A stretch of 64,000 bases of DNA from positions 2,852,001 to 2,916,000 of the forward strand of contig NZ_CP107834.1 of assembly GCF_036346595.1 (NCBI RefSeq), given 5' to 3'. Under the pieces are notes generated by a model that saw only the letters and a list, made by a program, of their open reading frames with translations, was not told the DNA's origin and did no database searches. Shown piece after piece: positions 1-10,370 of the stretch. The DNA is from Streptomyces sp. NBC_00525. GTDB lineage: Bacteria; Actinomycetota; Actinomycetes; Streptomycetales; Streptomycetaceae. The first letter of the stretch is position 1. Each line of letters opens with the position of its first letter. The translations under genes were made by a program, and so were the position numbers.

Positions 1-636
1 GAGGACCTGTACCTGCGGCACGACGAGGCCACCGACCGGCTCGTCCTGCGCTCCCGGCGGCTGGAGCGCGAGGTCGTCCCCGTCTACCTCGGCTACCTCG
101 TGCCCGTCGCCCTGCCGGAGATCCCGCGCACCCTGCTGCTGCTCTCCCCGAGCACCATGACGCCCACGGACGTGTGGGGCGGCGTCCCCGAGGGCCCCGC
201 CCGCGACGGCGTCACCCGCAGGCCGCGCGTCGTCCACGACGGGGTCGTCGTCAGCCGCCGCAGCTGGACGGCCGACGCCCAAGTGCTGCCCGCGCGCACG
301 CCCGGCGCCGACGAGGCGGGCTGGTTCCTCGGCTGGCGGCGCTGGCGGCGCGCCCACGGGCTGCCCGCCCAGGTCTTCGCGACGGTCCTGCGCGAGGGGC
401 GCCGCGCCCCGGGCGCCAAGCCCCTGTACGTGGACTTCGACAGCCCCCTGTCGCTGACCGCGTTCGACGCCCTGCTGGAACGGGGCCCCGGCGACGCCGT
501 GGTCCTGCGGGAGATGCTCCCCGCCGAGGACGCCCCGCACGTCGTCTCCGCACAGGGCCACCACGTCGCCGAACTGGCCGTGGAGACCTTCACCTCCCGC
601 CCGCGTACCGAGGACGGCCCGACATGCCGGAACTGA
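1..636 (+). CDS. LanB-type dehydratase, glutamylation domain, C-terminal part (partial)
   Basis: The reading frame is open from the first base, so the gene starts outside the window; about 211 C-terminal residues are present. The tail shows typical LanB C-terminal phrases (REVVPVYLGYLVP, LYVDFDSPLS, VVLREMLPAED, VAELAVE). These proteins use glutamyl-tRNA to glutamylate Ser/Thr of a RiPP precursor before elimination to dehydro-amino acids. The protein ends without a SpaB_C elimination domain, which is supplied by the next gene. That split is typical of thiopeptide clusters. The stop overlaps the next start by 13 bases, so the two are translationally coupled. The family call is strong; the exact substrate is inferred from the precursor at 6772-6942. 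Confidence 0.85.
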   Translation, partial: EDLYLRHDEATDRLVLRSRRLEREVVPVYLGYLVPVALPEIPRTLLLLSPSTMTPTDVWGGVPEGPARDGVTRRPRVVHDGVVVSRRSWTADAQVLPARTPGADEAGWFLGWRRWRRAHGLPAQVFATVLREGRRAPGAKPLYVDFDSPLSLTAFDALLERGPGDAVVLREMLPAEDAPHVVSAQGHHVAELAVETFTSRPRTEDGPTCRN

Positions 637-1769
637 TCTCGCCCAGCCCCGCCCGACCCGACGCCACGGAACGGGGTGACTGGATCGCCCTGCACGTCTT
701 CTACGCGGCCAGCCCCCGGCCGATGCTGGTCAACTGCGTCCGGCCGCTGGTCGCCGAACTGACCGCCGAAGGGCTGCTGGCCGGCCACTTCTTCATCAAC
801 TACTGGCTGGAGGGGCCGCACGTCCGGCTCCGGCTGCGCCCCGCGAGCCCCGCCGCCGCCCCGGAGGTGCGCCGCCGCGCCGAGGCGGCCCTCACCGCAT
901 TCCTCCGGACCCGGCCGGCCCTCTACGAGGTCGACTCCGGGTTCCTCAAGGACTTCTACAACGAGCTGTTCGACATCGAGTTCCCCGGCGAGGACCGCAG
1001 CCGGTACATGGGCGCGGACGGCCGGATGAACCTGCGGCCGAACAACTCCTTCAGCTCGGAGCCGTACGCCCCCGAGTACGCCAAGTACGGCGGCCCCGCC
1101 GGGGTCGAGCTCGCCGAGTGGCACTTCCGGCACTCCAGCGACCTGGTCATCGACGCCTTCCGCACCATGAACCTGCACCTGCGGACGGTGCTGCTCGGCA
1201 CCTCCGCCCAGCTGATGATGGTGATGTCGAGCTGCTTCCTGCCCGAGGACGACCGCCTCGCGGACTACCTCGACGGCTACTACGCGTTCTGGCATCGGGC
1301 GTTCCCCGGCACCGGCTTCATCGGCTCGAAGGAGTACGAGCGCAACTACGCGCGGATGGCACCCGCGCTGGGCAGCCGCTTCGCCGCGATCCGGGCCGCC
1401 GTGGCCGCCGGTGAACTCGGCCGGCTGCCCTCCTTCCTGCGCGACTGGGCCGCCCACTGCCTGGAGCTGCGGGACCGCGTCGCCGATCTCACCAGCCGGG
1501 GCGAACTCCTCTTCCCGGCCTGGGACGGACCCGCCCGCGAGGACACCGGCCAGGAACGCGCCGAACCGGAAACCCCCCTGACCGCGCTCACCCATGTCCC
1601 GGCCGTCCTGCCCCGGCTGCTCTCCCCGTACATGCACATGACCAACAACCGGCTGCATGTGACGATCCGCGACGAGGCGTACCTCTCCTTCGTCCTCGGC
1701 CAGGTGCTGCGCGAGCCGGCCGGCGCGGCGCCGGAGGGCACCGGCCGGGGCGGGACGGCGGACTCGTGA
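624..1769 (+). CDS. Thiopeptide-type bacteriocin biosynthesis protein (SpaB_C / LanB elimination-domain type)
   Basis: 381 residues with the opening WIALHVFYAASPRPMLVNCV and FINYWLEGPHVRLRLRP that mark the SpaB_C (PF14028) family. In thiopeptide clusters this fold is used twice: as the glutamate-elimination half of a split LanB dehydratase, and as the [4+2] cyclase that forms the central pyridine. Only one copy lies in the window. Its position directly behind the glutamylation protein favours the elimination role, but cyclase activity cannot be excluded without the upstream genes. The ATG at 624 is preferred because upstream in-frame codons lie inside the previous gene. It overlaps the next gene by 4 bases. 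Confidence 0.8.
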   Translation: MPELISPSPARPDATERGDWIALHVFYAASPRPMLVNCVRPLVAELTAEGLLAGHFFINYWLEGPHVRLRLRPASPAAAPEVRRRAEAALTAFLRTRPALYEVDSGFLKDFYNELFDIEFPGEDRSRYMGADGRMNLRPNNSFSSEPYAPEYAKYGGPAGVELAEWHFRHSSDLVIDAFRTMNLHLRTVLLGTSAQLMMVMSSCFLPEDDRLADYLDGYYAFWHRAFPGTGFIGSKEYERNYARMAPALGSRFAAIRAAVAAGELGRLPSFLRDWAAHCLELRDRVADLTSRGELLFPAWDGPAREDTGQERAEPETPLTALTHVPAVLPRLLSPYMHMTNNRLHVTIRDEAYLSFVLGQVLREPAGAAPEGTGRGGTADS

Positions 1770-2884
1770 ACCCGGCCACCGACCGCGCCCGGTCCGCCGC
1801 CCGCGCCTACCGGCCCGCGCTCAGACCCGGCGTCCTGCTCAGCCCGCCCCTGCTGCGCGGCCCCCGCACGGTGCACCTGCTCAAGCACCCGGTGAGCGGG
1901 GCCGCGTTCGAGGTCGGGCCCAAGGAGTACTTCCTCATCTCCCGCCTCGACGGCACCCGCACGCTGGACGACCTGGTACCCGCCTACGCCGAACGCTTCG
2001 GCCGCCGGCTCGCCGAGGAGCAGTGGAACCGGCTCCTCGGCCTCCTCGGCACCCGCGGCCTCCTGGCCGGCGCCCCCGACCCGCCGCCCGCCGCCCCACC
2101 CCCGGCCCGCACCGGCGGCCTGTGGCACGGCACCCGGAGCCTGGTCGCCGACGCCGACCGGACCACCGCCCGGCTCCACCGCGTACTGCGCCCACTGCTC
2201 CACCCGGCCGTCCAGCTCCCGCTGCTGGCCGCCGTCCTCGTCACCGTCGTGACCCTCGCCCTGCACACCGGCGAACTCCTGGACGGCACCGGTGAGCTGA
2301 TCCGGGAACCGGCCGCCCTGCTGGGCGCCGCGCTGTTCCTGTGGTTCAGCATCACCCTGCACGAACTGGCCCACGGCGTCGCCGCCCGGCACTACGGCGG
2401 CACGGTCACCGAGATCGGGCTGCGCTGGCGACTGCCGGCGGCGATGCTCTACTGCACCGTCGACAACTACCTCTTCCTGCCCGCCCTGCGCGCCCGGCTC
2501 GTCATCGCCGGGGCGGGCGCCCACCTCAACATGGTGCTGCTGCTGCCCTTCGCGCTCTGGTGGTTCCTGCTGCCCCAGGGCGACCCCACCAGGGCGCTGC
2601 TGGCCGGGCTGCTGCTCCTCGGCACCGTCCAGGGGCTCAGCAACCTCGTCCCGCTGCCCCCGCTCGACGGCTACCGGATGCTCGGCCATCTGCTCGGCAC
2701 CGCCCGCCTCGCCCCGGAGACCCGCACCTACCTGGCGCTGCGCCGGAGCGACGCGGATGCCGCCGCCGCGTACCCACGCCGGGCCCGGCGCCTCTACACC
2801 GCGTACGCCGTCTGCTTCGTCGTGCTCGTCCTCCTCGCCGCGACGGGCACCTGCGCCGCGGCGTACCTGCTCCTGACGGGGTGA
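1766..2884 (+). CDS. Membrane M50-like zinc metalloprotease in RiPP operon
   Basis: 372 residues. The first ~110 residues look like a soluble PqqD/winged-helix-like part (VSGAAFEVGPKEYFLISRLDGTRTLDDL), which in RiPP systems often contacts leader peptides; this is an inference from pattern. A membrane part follows, with the zinc motif HELAH at residues 199-203 and a second motif PPLDGYRM near residue 300, the arrangement of site-2-protease (M50) enzymes. A final hydrophobic helix closes the protein. Likely roles are leader removal or handling of the modified peptide at the membrane next to the exporter encoded downstream. GTG start overlapping the previous stop by 4 bases; ends 7 bases before the longest possible start of the ABC ATPase. 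Confidence 0.7.
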   Translation: MNPATDRARSAARAYRPALRPGVLLSPPLLRGPRTVHLLKHPVSGAAFEVGPKEYFLISRLDGTRTLDDLVPAYAERFGRRLAEEQWNRLLGLLGTRGLLAGAPDPPPAAPPPARTGGLWHGTRSLVADADRTTARLHRVLRPLLHPAVQLPLLAAVLVTVVTLALHTGELLDGTGELIREPAALLGAALFLWFSITLHELAHGVAARHYGGTVTEIGLRWRLPAAMLYCTVDNYLFLPALRARLVIAGAGAHLNMVLLLPFALWWFLLPQGDPTRALLAGLLLLGTVQGLSNLVPLPPLDGYRMLGHLLGTARLAPETRTYLALRRSDADAAAAYPRRARRLYTAYAVCFVVLVLLAATGTCAAAYLLLTG

Positions 2885-2938
2885 CCCGAGGTGACCACGC
2901 CACGCGCCCGCCCCCGACCGGAAGGAACCCCGCACCAC

Positions 2939-3939
<1,001 letters not shown>

Positions 3940-3943
<4 letters not shown>

Positions 3944-4695
3944 GCGCCTACGCCGCACTGGCCGCAGCGGGCTACCGCGCCCAGATCCGCGACAAGACCA
4001 CCCTCTTCTTCACCTTCGCCTTCCCGCTCCTCTTCCTCGTCGTCTTCGGCCTGATCTTCCGGGGCCAGGACGTCGAGGAGAGCGGCCTGTCCTACCTCTC
4101 CTACACCGCCGCCGGCGTGCTGTCCTGGGGCGTCGCCAACGCCGCCGTCTTCGGCATCGCGTTCACCCTGATGCAGTGGCGGACCGACGACATCCTGCGC
4201 CTGATCCGGATGTCCCCGGCCCCGCTCAGCGCCGTCATCGGCTCCCGCTACGTCATCGCCCTGGTCGTCGGCGCCGTGCAGTCGCTGCTGTTCGTCGGCG
4301 TCGCCATGCTGCCGCTGTTCGGCCTCCGCCCCGCCTCCGGCTGGCCGCTGCTGATCCCGGTGCTCCTCCTCGGGGTCACCACCTTCCTGCTGCTCGGCGT
4401 CATCATCGGCTCCTTCGCCGACACCCCGGAGTCCGTCGCCGCCACCGCCAACTTCCTGATGCTGCCGATGGCGTTCCTCTCCGGCTCCTTCTTCCCGCTG
4501 GACTCGATGCCGTCCTGGCTCCGACACGTCTCCGTCGTCCTGCCGCTGCGCTACCTCAACGACGCCGTGTCCCACGCGCTCGCCGGACGCGGAGACCTCT
4601 CCGACGTCTGGACGGGCTGCGCCGGACTCGTCTTCTTCGCCCTTGTCTTCGGCGTCGCCGCCGTCAAGACCTTCCGCTGGACGAGGTCCTCATGA
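3940..4695 (+). CDS. ABC-2 type permease
   Basis: 251 residues, strongly hydrophobic, about six membrane helices: one near the start (TTLFFTFAFPLLFLVVFGLIF), others in the middle, and one at the end (GLVFFALVFGVAAVKTF). The central stretch AATANFLMLPMAFLSGSFFPL is the usual ABC-2 (PF01061/PF12698) signature before the last helices. Overlaps the ATPase stop by 4 bases and the YcaO-protein start by 4 bases, so all three are coupled. Membrane half of the exporter. Confidence 0.9.
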
Positions 4696-6656
4696 GCACC
4701 CCGACGCGCACCGCCCCCGCCGCGAAACCCGCCCCCATGGAGCCGGCCCGCGCCGCGCTCCAGGCCGCCCTGGCCGACCGCACCGGACGCGACGTCCCCG
4801 TCGTCCCGGTCGGCGCCACCGACGCCACCGCCGCCCTCGGCGACCGGGGCGCCCCCGACCCCTGGGCCGCCGAACGGCCCGGCGCCCGCGTCCACCTCAC
4901 CGCCTCCGCCGTCCTCATCGGCCCCTGGGGCGGCGACGGCACCGCCCCCGCCTGCGGACGCTGCCTCGCGATGCGCTGGCAGCGCCTGCGCAGCCGCAGC
5001 GAACGCGACGCCCTGGAGACCGGCGGCCCCGACGGACCCCGCCCCGCGGGCGCCTGGCCCCGCCTCACCGCCCACGCCCACGACGCCGCGGCCGCGCTGT
5101 ACCGCGCCCTGCTGGACGGCCCCGGCGCCCAGCCCCCCGCCTCCCTCCCGGCCGACCGGCGGCTGCCCCAGGTCACCCGGCTGGACCTGGCAACCCTCCG
5201 GGTACGGACCTACCCGCTGCTCGCCGACCCGCTCTGCCCCGACTGCGCCCCGCCGCCCGCCCCGGCCGGGCCCCGGCCGCTCACCCTGGTGGCCCGCCGC
5301 AAGCCCGACCCGGACGGCTACCGGCTGCGCCCCGCTTCCGCGTACCCGCTGCCGGAGGAGGCCCTCGCCAACCCCGTGTGCGGGGTGCTGGGCGGCGGCA
5401 CCTGGAACGACGTCACCTCACCGACGACCGCGCCCGTCGCCGGAAGCGTCTTCGTCCGGGGCTACGCCGGGCTCAACGACGTCACCTGGAGCGGCCAGGA
5501 GAACGCCTTCTCCACCAGCCGCACCCTCGCCTTCCTGGAGGGCCTGGAACGCTACGCCGGAACCCACCGGCGCGGCCGCACCACCCCCGTCACCGGCTCC
5601 TGGACACAGCTGAAGGACGACGCCGTCGACCCCGCCGTCTGCGGCCTCTACACCCCCCGCACCTACCGCGACGACCCGCTCGTCGACGCCTTCGACCCGG
5701 ACCGCGCCATCCCCTGGGAGTGGGGCTGGTCGCTGCGCGACGACAGGCCCGTCCTGGTCCCCTCCCGGCTCGTCTACTACAGCGCCGGACTGGCCGCCGA
5801 CAACTTCGTCTTCGAGTGCTCCAACGGCTGCGCCATCGGCGGCGGCCTGGAGGAGGCCGTCCTCGGCGGCCTCCTCGAACTGATCGAACGGGACGCCTTC
5901 CTCAACGCCTGGTACGGAGACGCCCGGCTCACCGAGATCGACCTGGCCACCGTCGGCGGACGGGCCGCACCCGCCATGGCCGAACGCGCCGCCCTCCAGG
6001 GCTACGACGTCCACGTCCTGGACAACCGCGTCGACCTCGCCGTCCCCGTCGTCACCGCGCTCGCGGTACGCCGCGACGGCGGCCCCGGCGCCCTCTCCTT
6101 CGCCGCGGCCGCCTCGCTGGACCCGCGCGCCGCGGTCGAGGGAGCCCTTTCCGAAGTCCTCACCTACATCCCGCACCTCGCCCGGCAGACCGAGGAGCGC
6201 CGCGAGGAACTGGAGGCCATGGCCGACGACTTCGAGCGCGTACGCCACCTCAAGGACCACGCCCAGCTCTACGGCCTGCCCAGGATGGCCGCCCACGCCG
6301 AGAGCTACCTCCGCCCCCTGGCCCTACGCCCCTTCACCGACGTCTACCGGGACTGGGAGGCCACCGGCCGCCCCCGCACCGGCGACCTGCGGGACGACCT
6401 GCGCGCCGTCATCCGCGAACTCTCCGGCGCCGGACATGACGTGATCGCCGTCGACCAGACCACGCCGGAGCAGGAACGCATGGGCCTGCGCACCGTCGCC
6501 ACCCTGGCGCCCGGCCTCCTGCCGATCGACTTCGGCTGGAACCGCCGCCGCGCCCCGTTCATGCCCCGCCTGCGCACCGCGCTCCGCCGGGGCGGCCACC
6601 GCACCACCGACCTCACCGAGGCCGGGATGCGCATGGTCCCGCACCCCTTCCCGTAA
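4692..6656 (+). CDS. Cyclodehydratase: E1-like leader-binding domain fused to YcaO (TOMM/thiopeptide azoline formation)
   Basis: 654 residues. The N-terminal ~200 residues are the C-protein/ocin-ThiF-like partner, with a four-Cys zinc site visible as CGRC (C88, C91) and CPDC (C182, C185). The rest is YcaO (PF02624), with the ATP-binding phrase LEEAVLGGLLELIERDAF and a C-terminus PHPFP, the Pro-rich tail that YcaO cyclodehydratases need. It turns Cys (and perhaps Ser/Thr) of the precursor core into azolines with ATP. The azoline dehydrogenase that normally follows is not in the window and is presumably upstream. Last gene of the rightward operon; a perfect hairpin follows at 6704-6736. Confidence 0.92.
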   Translation: MSTPTRTAPAAKPAPMEPARAALQAALADRTGRDVPVVPVGATDATAALGDRGAPDPWAAERPGARVHLTASAVLIGPWGGDGTAPACGRCLAMRWQRLRSRSERDALETGGPDGPRPAGAWPRLTAHAHDAAAALYRALLDGPGAQPPASLPADRRLPQVTRLDLATLRVRTYPLLADPLCPDCAPPPAPAGPRPLTLVARRKPDPDGYRLRPASAYPLPEEALANPVCGVLGGGTWNDVTSPTTAPVAGSVFVRGYAGLNDVTWSGQENAFSTSRTLAFLEGLERYAGTHRRGRTTPVTGSWTQLKDDAVDPAVCGLYTPRTYRDDPLVDAFDPDRAIPWEWGWSLRDDRPVLVPSRLVYYSAGLAADNFVFECSNGCAIGGGLEEAVLGGLLELIERDAFLNAWYGDARLTEIDLATVGGRAAPAMAERAALQGYDVHVLDNRVDLAVPVVTALAVRRDGGPGALSFAAAASLDPRAAVEGALSEVLTYIPHLARQTEERREELEAMADDFERVRHLKDHAQLYGLPRMAAHAESYLRPLALRPFTDVYRDWEATGRPRTGDLRDDLRAVIRELSGAGHDVIAVDQTTPEQERMGLRTVATLAPGLLPIDFGWNRRRAPFMPRLRTALRRGGHRTTDLTEAGMRMVPHPFP

Positions 6657-6703
6657 CCGTGCCCCGCTGCCCGCAGCCGTGCCCTGGCGGCGCGGACGGC
6701 GAA

Positions 6704-6736
6704 GCGCCCGGTACCCCGGGAACGGGTACCGGGCGC
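6704..6736. terminator. Bidirectional terminator between YcaO gene and precursor gene
   Basis: A perfect 13-bp stem (6704-6716 with 6724-6736) and a 7-base loop lies between the convergent YcaO gene and precursor gene. It has no U-run, as is usual in Streptomyces, and can stop transcription from both sides. Confidence 0.8.
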
Positions 6737-6771
6737 ACACGCCGCTCGTCAGCGGCGCGGCCGACGTGACG

Positions 6772-6942
6772 TCAGGCGGAGCAGGAGGTGGTGCTGGTGG
6801 TGGAGCTGCACGTCGAGGTCGAGCTGGTGCTGGTGGAACCGGCGAGCACGACCTCGCTGGCGTCCGAGTAGTCGGAGATCTCGAAGGTCTCGGCCTCGAG
6901 CTCAAGGATCTCGTCGGCGAGGGTGCTCAGGTTCTTCTCCAT
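6772..6942 (-). CDS. Thiazolylpeptide-type (thiopeptide) precursor peptide
   Basis: 56 residues, start ATG at 6942 behind an excellent ribosome site (GGAGGAGACACC). The leader (about 1-35) is acidic and carries ELEAETFEISDYSDASEVVLA, typical of the thiazolylpeptide precursor family (TIGR03892-like). The core, residues 36-56, has 10 Ser, 8 Thr, 2 Cys (C45, C54) and a final Ala, and nothing else. Such a core is the expected substrate for LanB dehydration and YcaO cyclisation by the genes at 1-6656. A longer in-frame start upstream (7194) is rejected because the ribosome site sits at 6942. It is transcribed opposite to the enzyme operon, from the 6943-7111 gap shared with the amidohydrolase gene. 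Confidence 0.93.
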   Translation of the reverse strand: MEKNLSTLADEILELEAETFEISDYSDASEVVLAGSTSTSSTSTCSSTTSTTSCSA

Positions 6943-7111
6943 GGTGTCTCCTCCGGTCCTGGGCCACCGTCTCCGGGGCCGCCACCTGTGCGCACCCCGG
7001 CGGGGCGCGCACAGCCATTGCACCGCCCCGCGCTCACCGCTCGGCATGCCTCCCGCACGCACATCGCTGGCACGCGACGCCAGCGGCCCGACGAACCCCT
7101 CCCGGAGCGCC

Positions 7112-8398
7112 ATGACCCAGCCCGCCCCGCCCCACCCGCCCCACCCGGCCCTCTCTACCCCGCTCGCGCGGGAGACGGTCCGCCCCGCCCTCACCCTCTA
7201 CCTGGACGTCCACCGCCACCCGGAGACATCCGGCGAGGAGGCCCGCACCGCCGCCCTGTTCGCGGACCGGCTCACCGCCGCCGGCCTCGACGTCACCCGG
7301 AACATCGGCGGCCACGGCGTGGTCGGCGTCCTGCGCAACGGCGACGGCCCCCGCGTCTACCTGCGCGCCGAACTCGACGCCCTGCCGCTGGCCGAGCGCA
7401 CCGGCCTCCCCTACGCGAGCACCGGCCCGGCCATGCACGCCTGCGGCCACGACCTCCACCTGGCGGCGGCCACCGGCGCTGCGGACCTGCTCGCCCGCAC
7501 CACCGCGCACTGGCGCGGCACCCTGGTCGTCGTGGGCCAGCCCGCCGAGGAGACCCTGACCGGTGCCCGCGCCATGCTGGCGGACGGCCTGTACGAACGG
7601 TTCGGCAGACCCGGCACGGTCCTCGCCCAGCACGCCGCCCCGCTCCCCGCCGGGCTCATCGCGCACGGCGGCCCGCATGCCCCCGTCACCGCCGCGAGCG
7701 CCGCCCTCACCGTCGTCGTCCACGGCCGGGGCGGCCACGCCGCGACCCCGCACCTCACCGTGGACCCCGTGGTCACGAGCGCGGCGGTGATCGGCCGCCT
7801 CCAGACGATCGTCGCCCGCGAGGCCGCCCCCGCCGAACAGCTCACCCTGACCGTGGGCACCCTGCGCGCCGGCACGGCCGTCAACGTCGTCCCGGACACC
7901 GCCGAGCTGGGCATCGGCCTGCGCGCCCTCTCCGACGACACCCTGGACCGCGCGCTGGCGGCCGTCGAGCGCATAGTCCGGGCCGAGTGCGCCGCGTCGG
8001 CCTGCCCCCGCGACCCGGACCTGACCCTGCTCTCCCGCTCCCCCGCCCTGCACGGCGACCCGGCCGCGACCGAGGCCGTCCGCTGCGCCCACACCGCCCT
8101 GTACGGCCCCGAACGCGTCACCGGCTGGCCCCCTTCCCTGGCCTCCGAGGACTTCCCCCTCTACGGGGACGCGGGCCGCGAACTCCACGGCGAGGCGGGC
8201 ATCCCCCTGGTCTACTGGATGCTGGGCACCACGAGCCCCCGCCAGTGGGCCGCCACCGCCGGCCACGACATCCCCCCGAACCACTCCCCCCACTTCGCCC
8301 CCGCCATCCGCACAGCCCTCCCCACCGCGATCACGGCCCTCACAGCGGCGGCCCTGAACCGCCTGACCGGGAACCCCGCGCAGGCAGCGCCGGACTGA
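7112..8398 (+). CDS. M20-family amidohydrolase
   Basis: 428 residues. The metal-site phrases MHACGHDLHL, GQPAEE and GGHAATPH identify an M20D amidohydrolase (TIGR01891 type), which cleaves N-acyl amino acids or small amides in the cytoplasm. It diverges from the precursor gene and ends 8 bases from the convergent SARP gene. A role in trimming the RiPP or in detoxifying an amide is possible; linkage to the cluster rests only on position. ATG 7112 with a weak CGGAG upstream. Confidence 0.85.
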   Translation: MTQPAPPHPPHPALSTPLARETVRPALTLYLDVHRHPETSGEEARTAALFADRLTAAGLDVTRNIGGHGVVGVLRNGDGPRVYLRAELDALPLAERTGLPYASTGPAMHACGHDLHLAAATGAADLLARTTAHWRGTLVVVGQPAEETLTGARAMLADGLYERFGRPGTVLAQHAAPLPAGLIAHGGPHAPVTAASAALTVVVHGRGGHAATPHLTVDPVVTSAAVIGRLQTIVAREAAPAEQLTLTVGTLRAGTAVNVVPDTAELGIGLRALSDDTLDRALAAVERIVRAECAASACPRDPDLTLLSRSPALHGDPAATEAVRCAHTALYGPERVTGWPPSLASEDFPLYGDAGRELHGEAGIPLVYWMLGTTSPRQWAATAGHDIPPNHSPHFAPAIRTALPTAITALTAAALNRLTGNPAQAAPD

Positions 8399-8405
8399 TG
8401 GGCGC

Positions 8406-10208
8406 TCACGCCACCGCCGACAGTCGGGGCGTCGTGTCCGGGGTCGGGAGGGGGAGGGTGTGGGCGCAGTCCTGGAGGAGTTGGGGGATCGCCAGGTGGG
8501 CCGGGTTGGGTTCGTCGGCCAGGTTGTGGTCCAGCAGGGTGTCGAAGAGGCATTCCACGGCCGCAGGAGCCAGGCCCGTCGCGGCGCAGGTCTGCGGGAT
8601 GTCGTGGACGGGGGCCGGGTGGAGGGCGAGGGTGCGGGTGAGCTCCAGGGCCTCGCGGGGGAGGTGGGCGTAGGAGAGGGCCAGGACGGACATCAGGTCG
8701 CGGTCCGCCGTGCGCAGGAACGCGGCGCGGCTGCCGCTCGTGCACAGGCGGGCCGTCACATCCGGCACCTTCCACGAGGGGCGGTCGCGCAGCCGGGTCG
8801 CCGCGATGCGCAGGGCCAGCGGGTGGTGCCCGCACAGGGCGACCGTCCGGTTCAGCGAAGCGCCGGCGCAGGCCTCGCCCGCGATGCGGCGGAACAGGGT
8901 CTCCGCCTCCGCCGGGGCCAGCGCGCCCAGGGGCAGGGAGAGGGCGCCGTCCGTCGCGGTCAGCTTGCGGCGGGTGGTGACCAGGGTGAGCGTGTCTCCC
9001 GTGCCGGGCAGCAGCGGGGCCACCTGGGCGGCGTCGGCCGCGTTGTCCAGGACGAGCAGGGCGCTGCGGCCCGCGAGCCGGGAGCGCCAGATGGCGCTGC
9101 GCTCGGCCAGGCCGGCCGGGAGACTGCCGGGCGCGGCGCCGTCCGAGCGCAGCAGCACGCCGAGCGCCTCCTCGGGGGTCAGCGGGGCGCGCCCCGTGCT
9201 GAAGCCGTGCAGGTCCACGTAGAACTGGCCGTCCGGGTGGTCCGAGGTGCGGCGGTGGGCGAAGTGGACAGCGAGGGCCGTCTTGCCGATGCCGCCCATG
9301 CCGTCGATCACGACCGTACGGGGGAACCCGTCGCTCAGGTCGTCGACGGCCCGGTCGAGCCTGGCCAGTTCGGCGGCGCGGCCGGTGAAGTCGGGCAGGT
9401 CGCGCGGCAGGTAGTTGTCCTGGGCGGGCCGGGCCGCGGCGGGCCGGGCGGGCGCGGCGGCACGGCGCTGCACCCGGGGGGCGTCCGCGAGGATCTCGGT
9501 GTGCAGGTGGCGCAGCCGCGGGCCCGGTTCCAGGCCCAGTTCGTCCGCGAGCAGCCGCCGCCCCTCATCGTAGACGGCGAGCGCGTCCGCCTGCCGGCCA
9601 CTGCGGTACAGGGCGAGCATCAGGCTGCCGCGCAGGGCGTCGCGCAGCGGGTGCCCGGCGGTGAGCGCGGACAGTTCGGCGACCAGGGAGCCGGTCTCGC
9701 CGGCCGCGAGGCGCAGCTCCATCAGCTCCTCGACGGCCGTGAGCCGCTGCTCGTCGAGCCCGGCCGCGGCCGCCCGCACCGCGGGGCAGTCGATGTCGGC
9801 GAAGGCGTCGCCCCGCCACAGGTCGACCGCTGCCTGGAGCAGCCGCATCGCCTCGGTGTCGCGGCCCTCCCGGCGGGCGGCGCGGGCGGCCCGTACCCCT
9901 TCGGTGAAGCGGTGGGCGTCCACCGCCCCGGCGGGTACGTCCAGCCGGTAGCCGATGTCCACCGTGACGAGTCCGGCGCCCGCGGAGCCGGCCAGGGCGG
10001 CGCGCAGGTCGCGGATGGCGTTGTGCACCTGATGGCGGGCGGATGCGGGCGGGTCCTGCCACAGCTCGTCCACCAGAACGTCCATGGACACCGCGTGCCC
10101 CGCGTTCAGCAGCAGAACGGCAAGCAGCCGGCGACGACGCATTCCGCGGAGCCGGACCGGCTCTCCCGACTCGCGTACCTCCACCGGTCCCAGAACCAGG
10201 AAATCCAT
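8406..10208 (-). CDS. SARP-family transcriptional activator with NB-ARC ATPase domain
   Basis: 600 residues from ATG 10208, which follows GGGGGAG. Domains: OmpR-like winged helix (about 1-95, with RGMRRRRLLAVLLLNAG), bacterial transcriptional activation domain (about 100-250, with LALYRSGRQADALAVYDEGRRLLADELGLEPGP split over its end), then an NB-ARC nucleotide-binding module with P-loop GMGGIGKTALA and the GHHPLALRIAA region. This AfsR-like but shorter layout is typical of cluster-situated activators in Streptomyces. It sits between the two biosynthetic loci and could control either or both. Confidence 0.92.
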   Translation of the reverse strand: MDFLVLGPVEVRESGEPVRLRGMRRRRLLAVLLLNAGHAVSMDVLVDELWQDPPASARHQVHNAIRDLRAALAGSAGAGLVTVDIGYRLDVPAGAVDAHRFTEGVRAARAARREGRDTEAMRLLQAAVDLWRGDAFADIDCPAVRAAAAGLDEQRLTAVEELMELRLAAGETGSLVAELSALTAGHPLRDALRGSLMLALYRSGRQADALAVYDEGRRLLADELGLEPGPRLRHLHTEILADAPRVQRRAAAPARPAAARPAQDNYLPRDLPDFTGRAAELARLDRAVDDLSDGFPRTVVIDGMGGIGKTALAVHFAHRRTSDHPDGQFYVDLHGFSTGRAPLTPEEALGVLLRSDGAAPGSLPAGLAERSAIWRSRLAGRSALLVLDNAADAAQVAPLLPGTGDTLTLVTTRRKLTATDGALSLPLGALAPAEAETLFRRIAGEACAGASLNRTVALCGHHPLALRIAATRLRDRPSWKVPDVTARLCTSGSRAAFLRTADRDLMSVLALSYAHLPREALELTRTLALHPAPVHDIPQTCAATGLAPAAVECLFDTLLDHNLADEPNPAHLAIPQLLQDCAHTLPLPTPDTTPRLSAVA

Positions 10209-10370
10209 CTCCCGCTCCCCCCTGACGTTCCGCATCATGCAGCGTGATCGCGACACTGGTGACGCTAGGCGCGCGGGGCCTTCGTATTCAACGCGAGTAC
10301 TTCCCAAGGCACATGGCCTACCTCAAAAGACACACGTCGGAACGTCGAGTTCCCGCCTTAAGTTCCACCC

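Noticed and set aside
93..1658. Long reading frame on the minus strand opposite the LanB and SpaB_C genes
   Set aside because: GC-rich shadow: composition is typical of antisense frames (Gly/Arg/Val/Glu-rich, no family pattern), and the + strand genes have clear family motifs and overlapping starts.
6943..7194. N-terminally extended precursor peptide (140 residues)
   Set aside because: The extension is Arg/Gly-rich shadow sequence, and a strong ribosome site sits right before the 56-residue start.
10320..10360. SARP binding repeats before the UbiA gene (ACGTCGGA/ACGTCGAG)
   Set aside because: Only two similar units with 8-base spacing, not the 11- or 22-base periodicity expected for SARP boxes.
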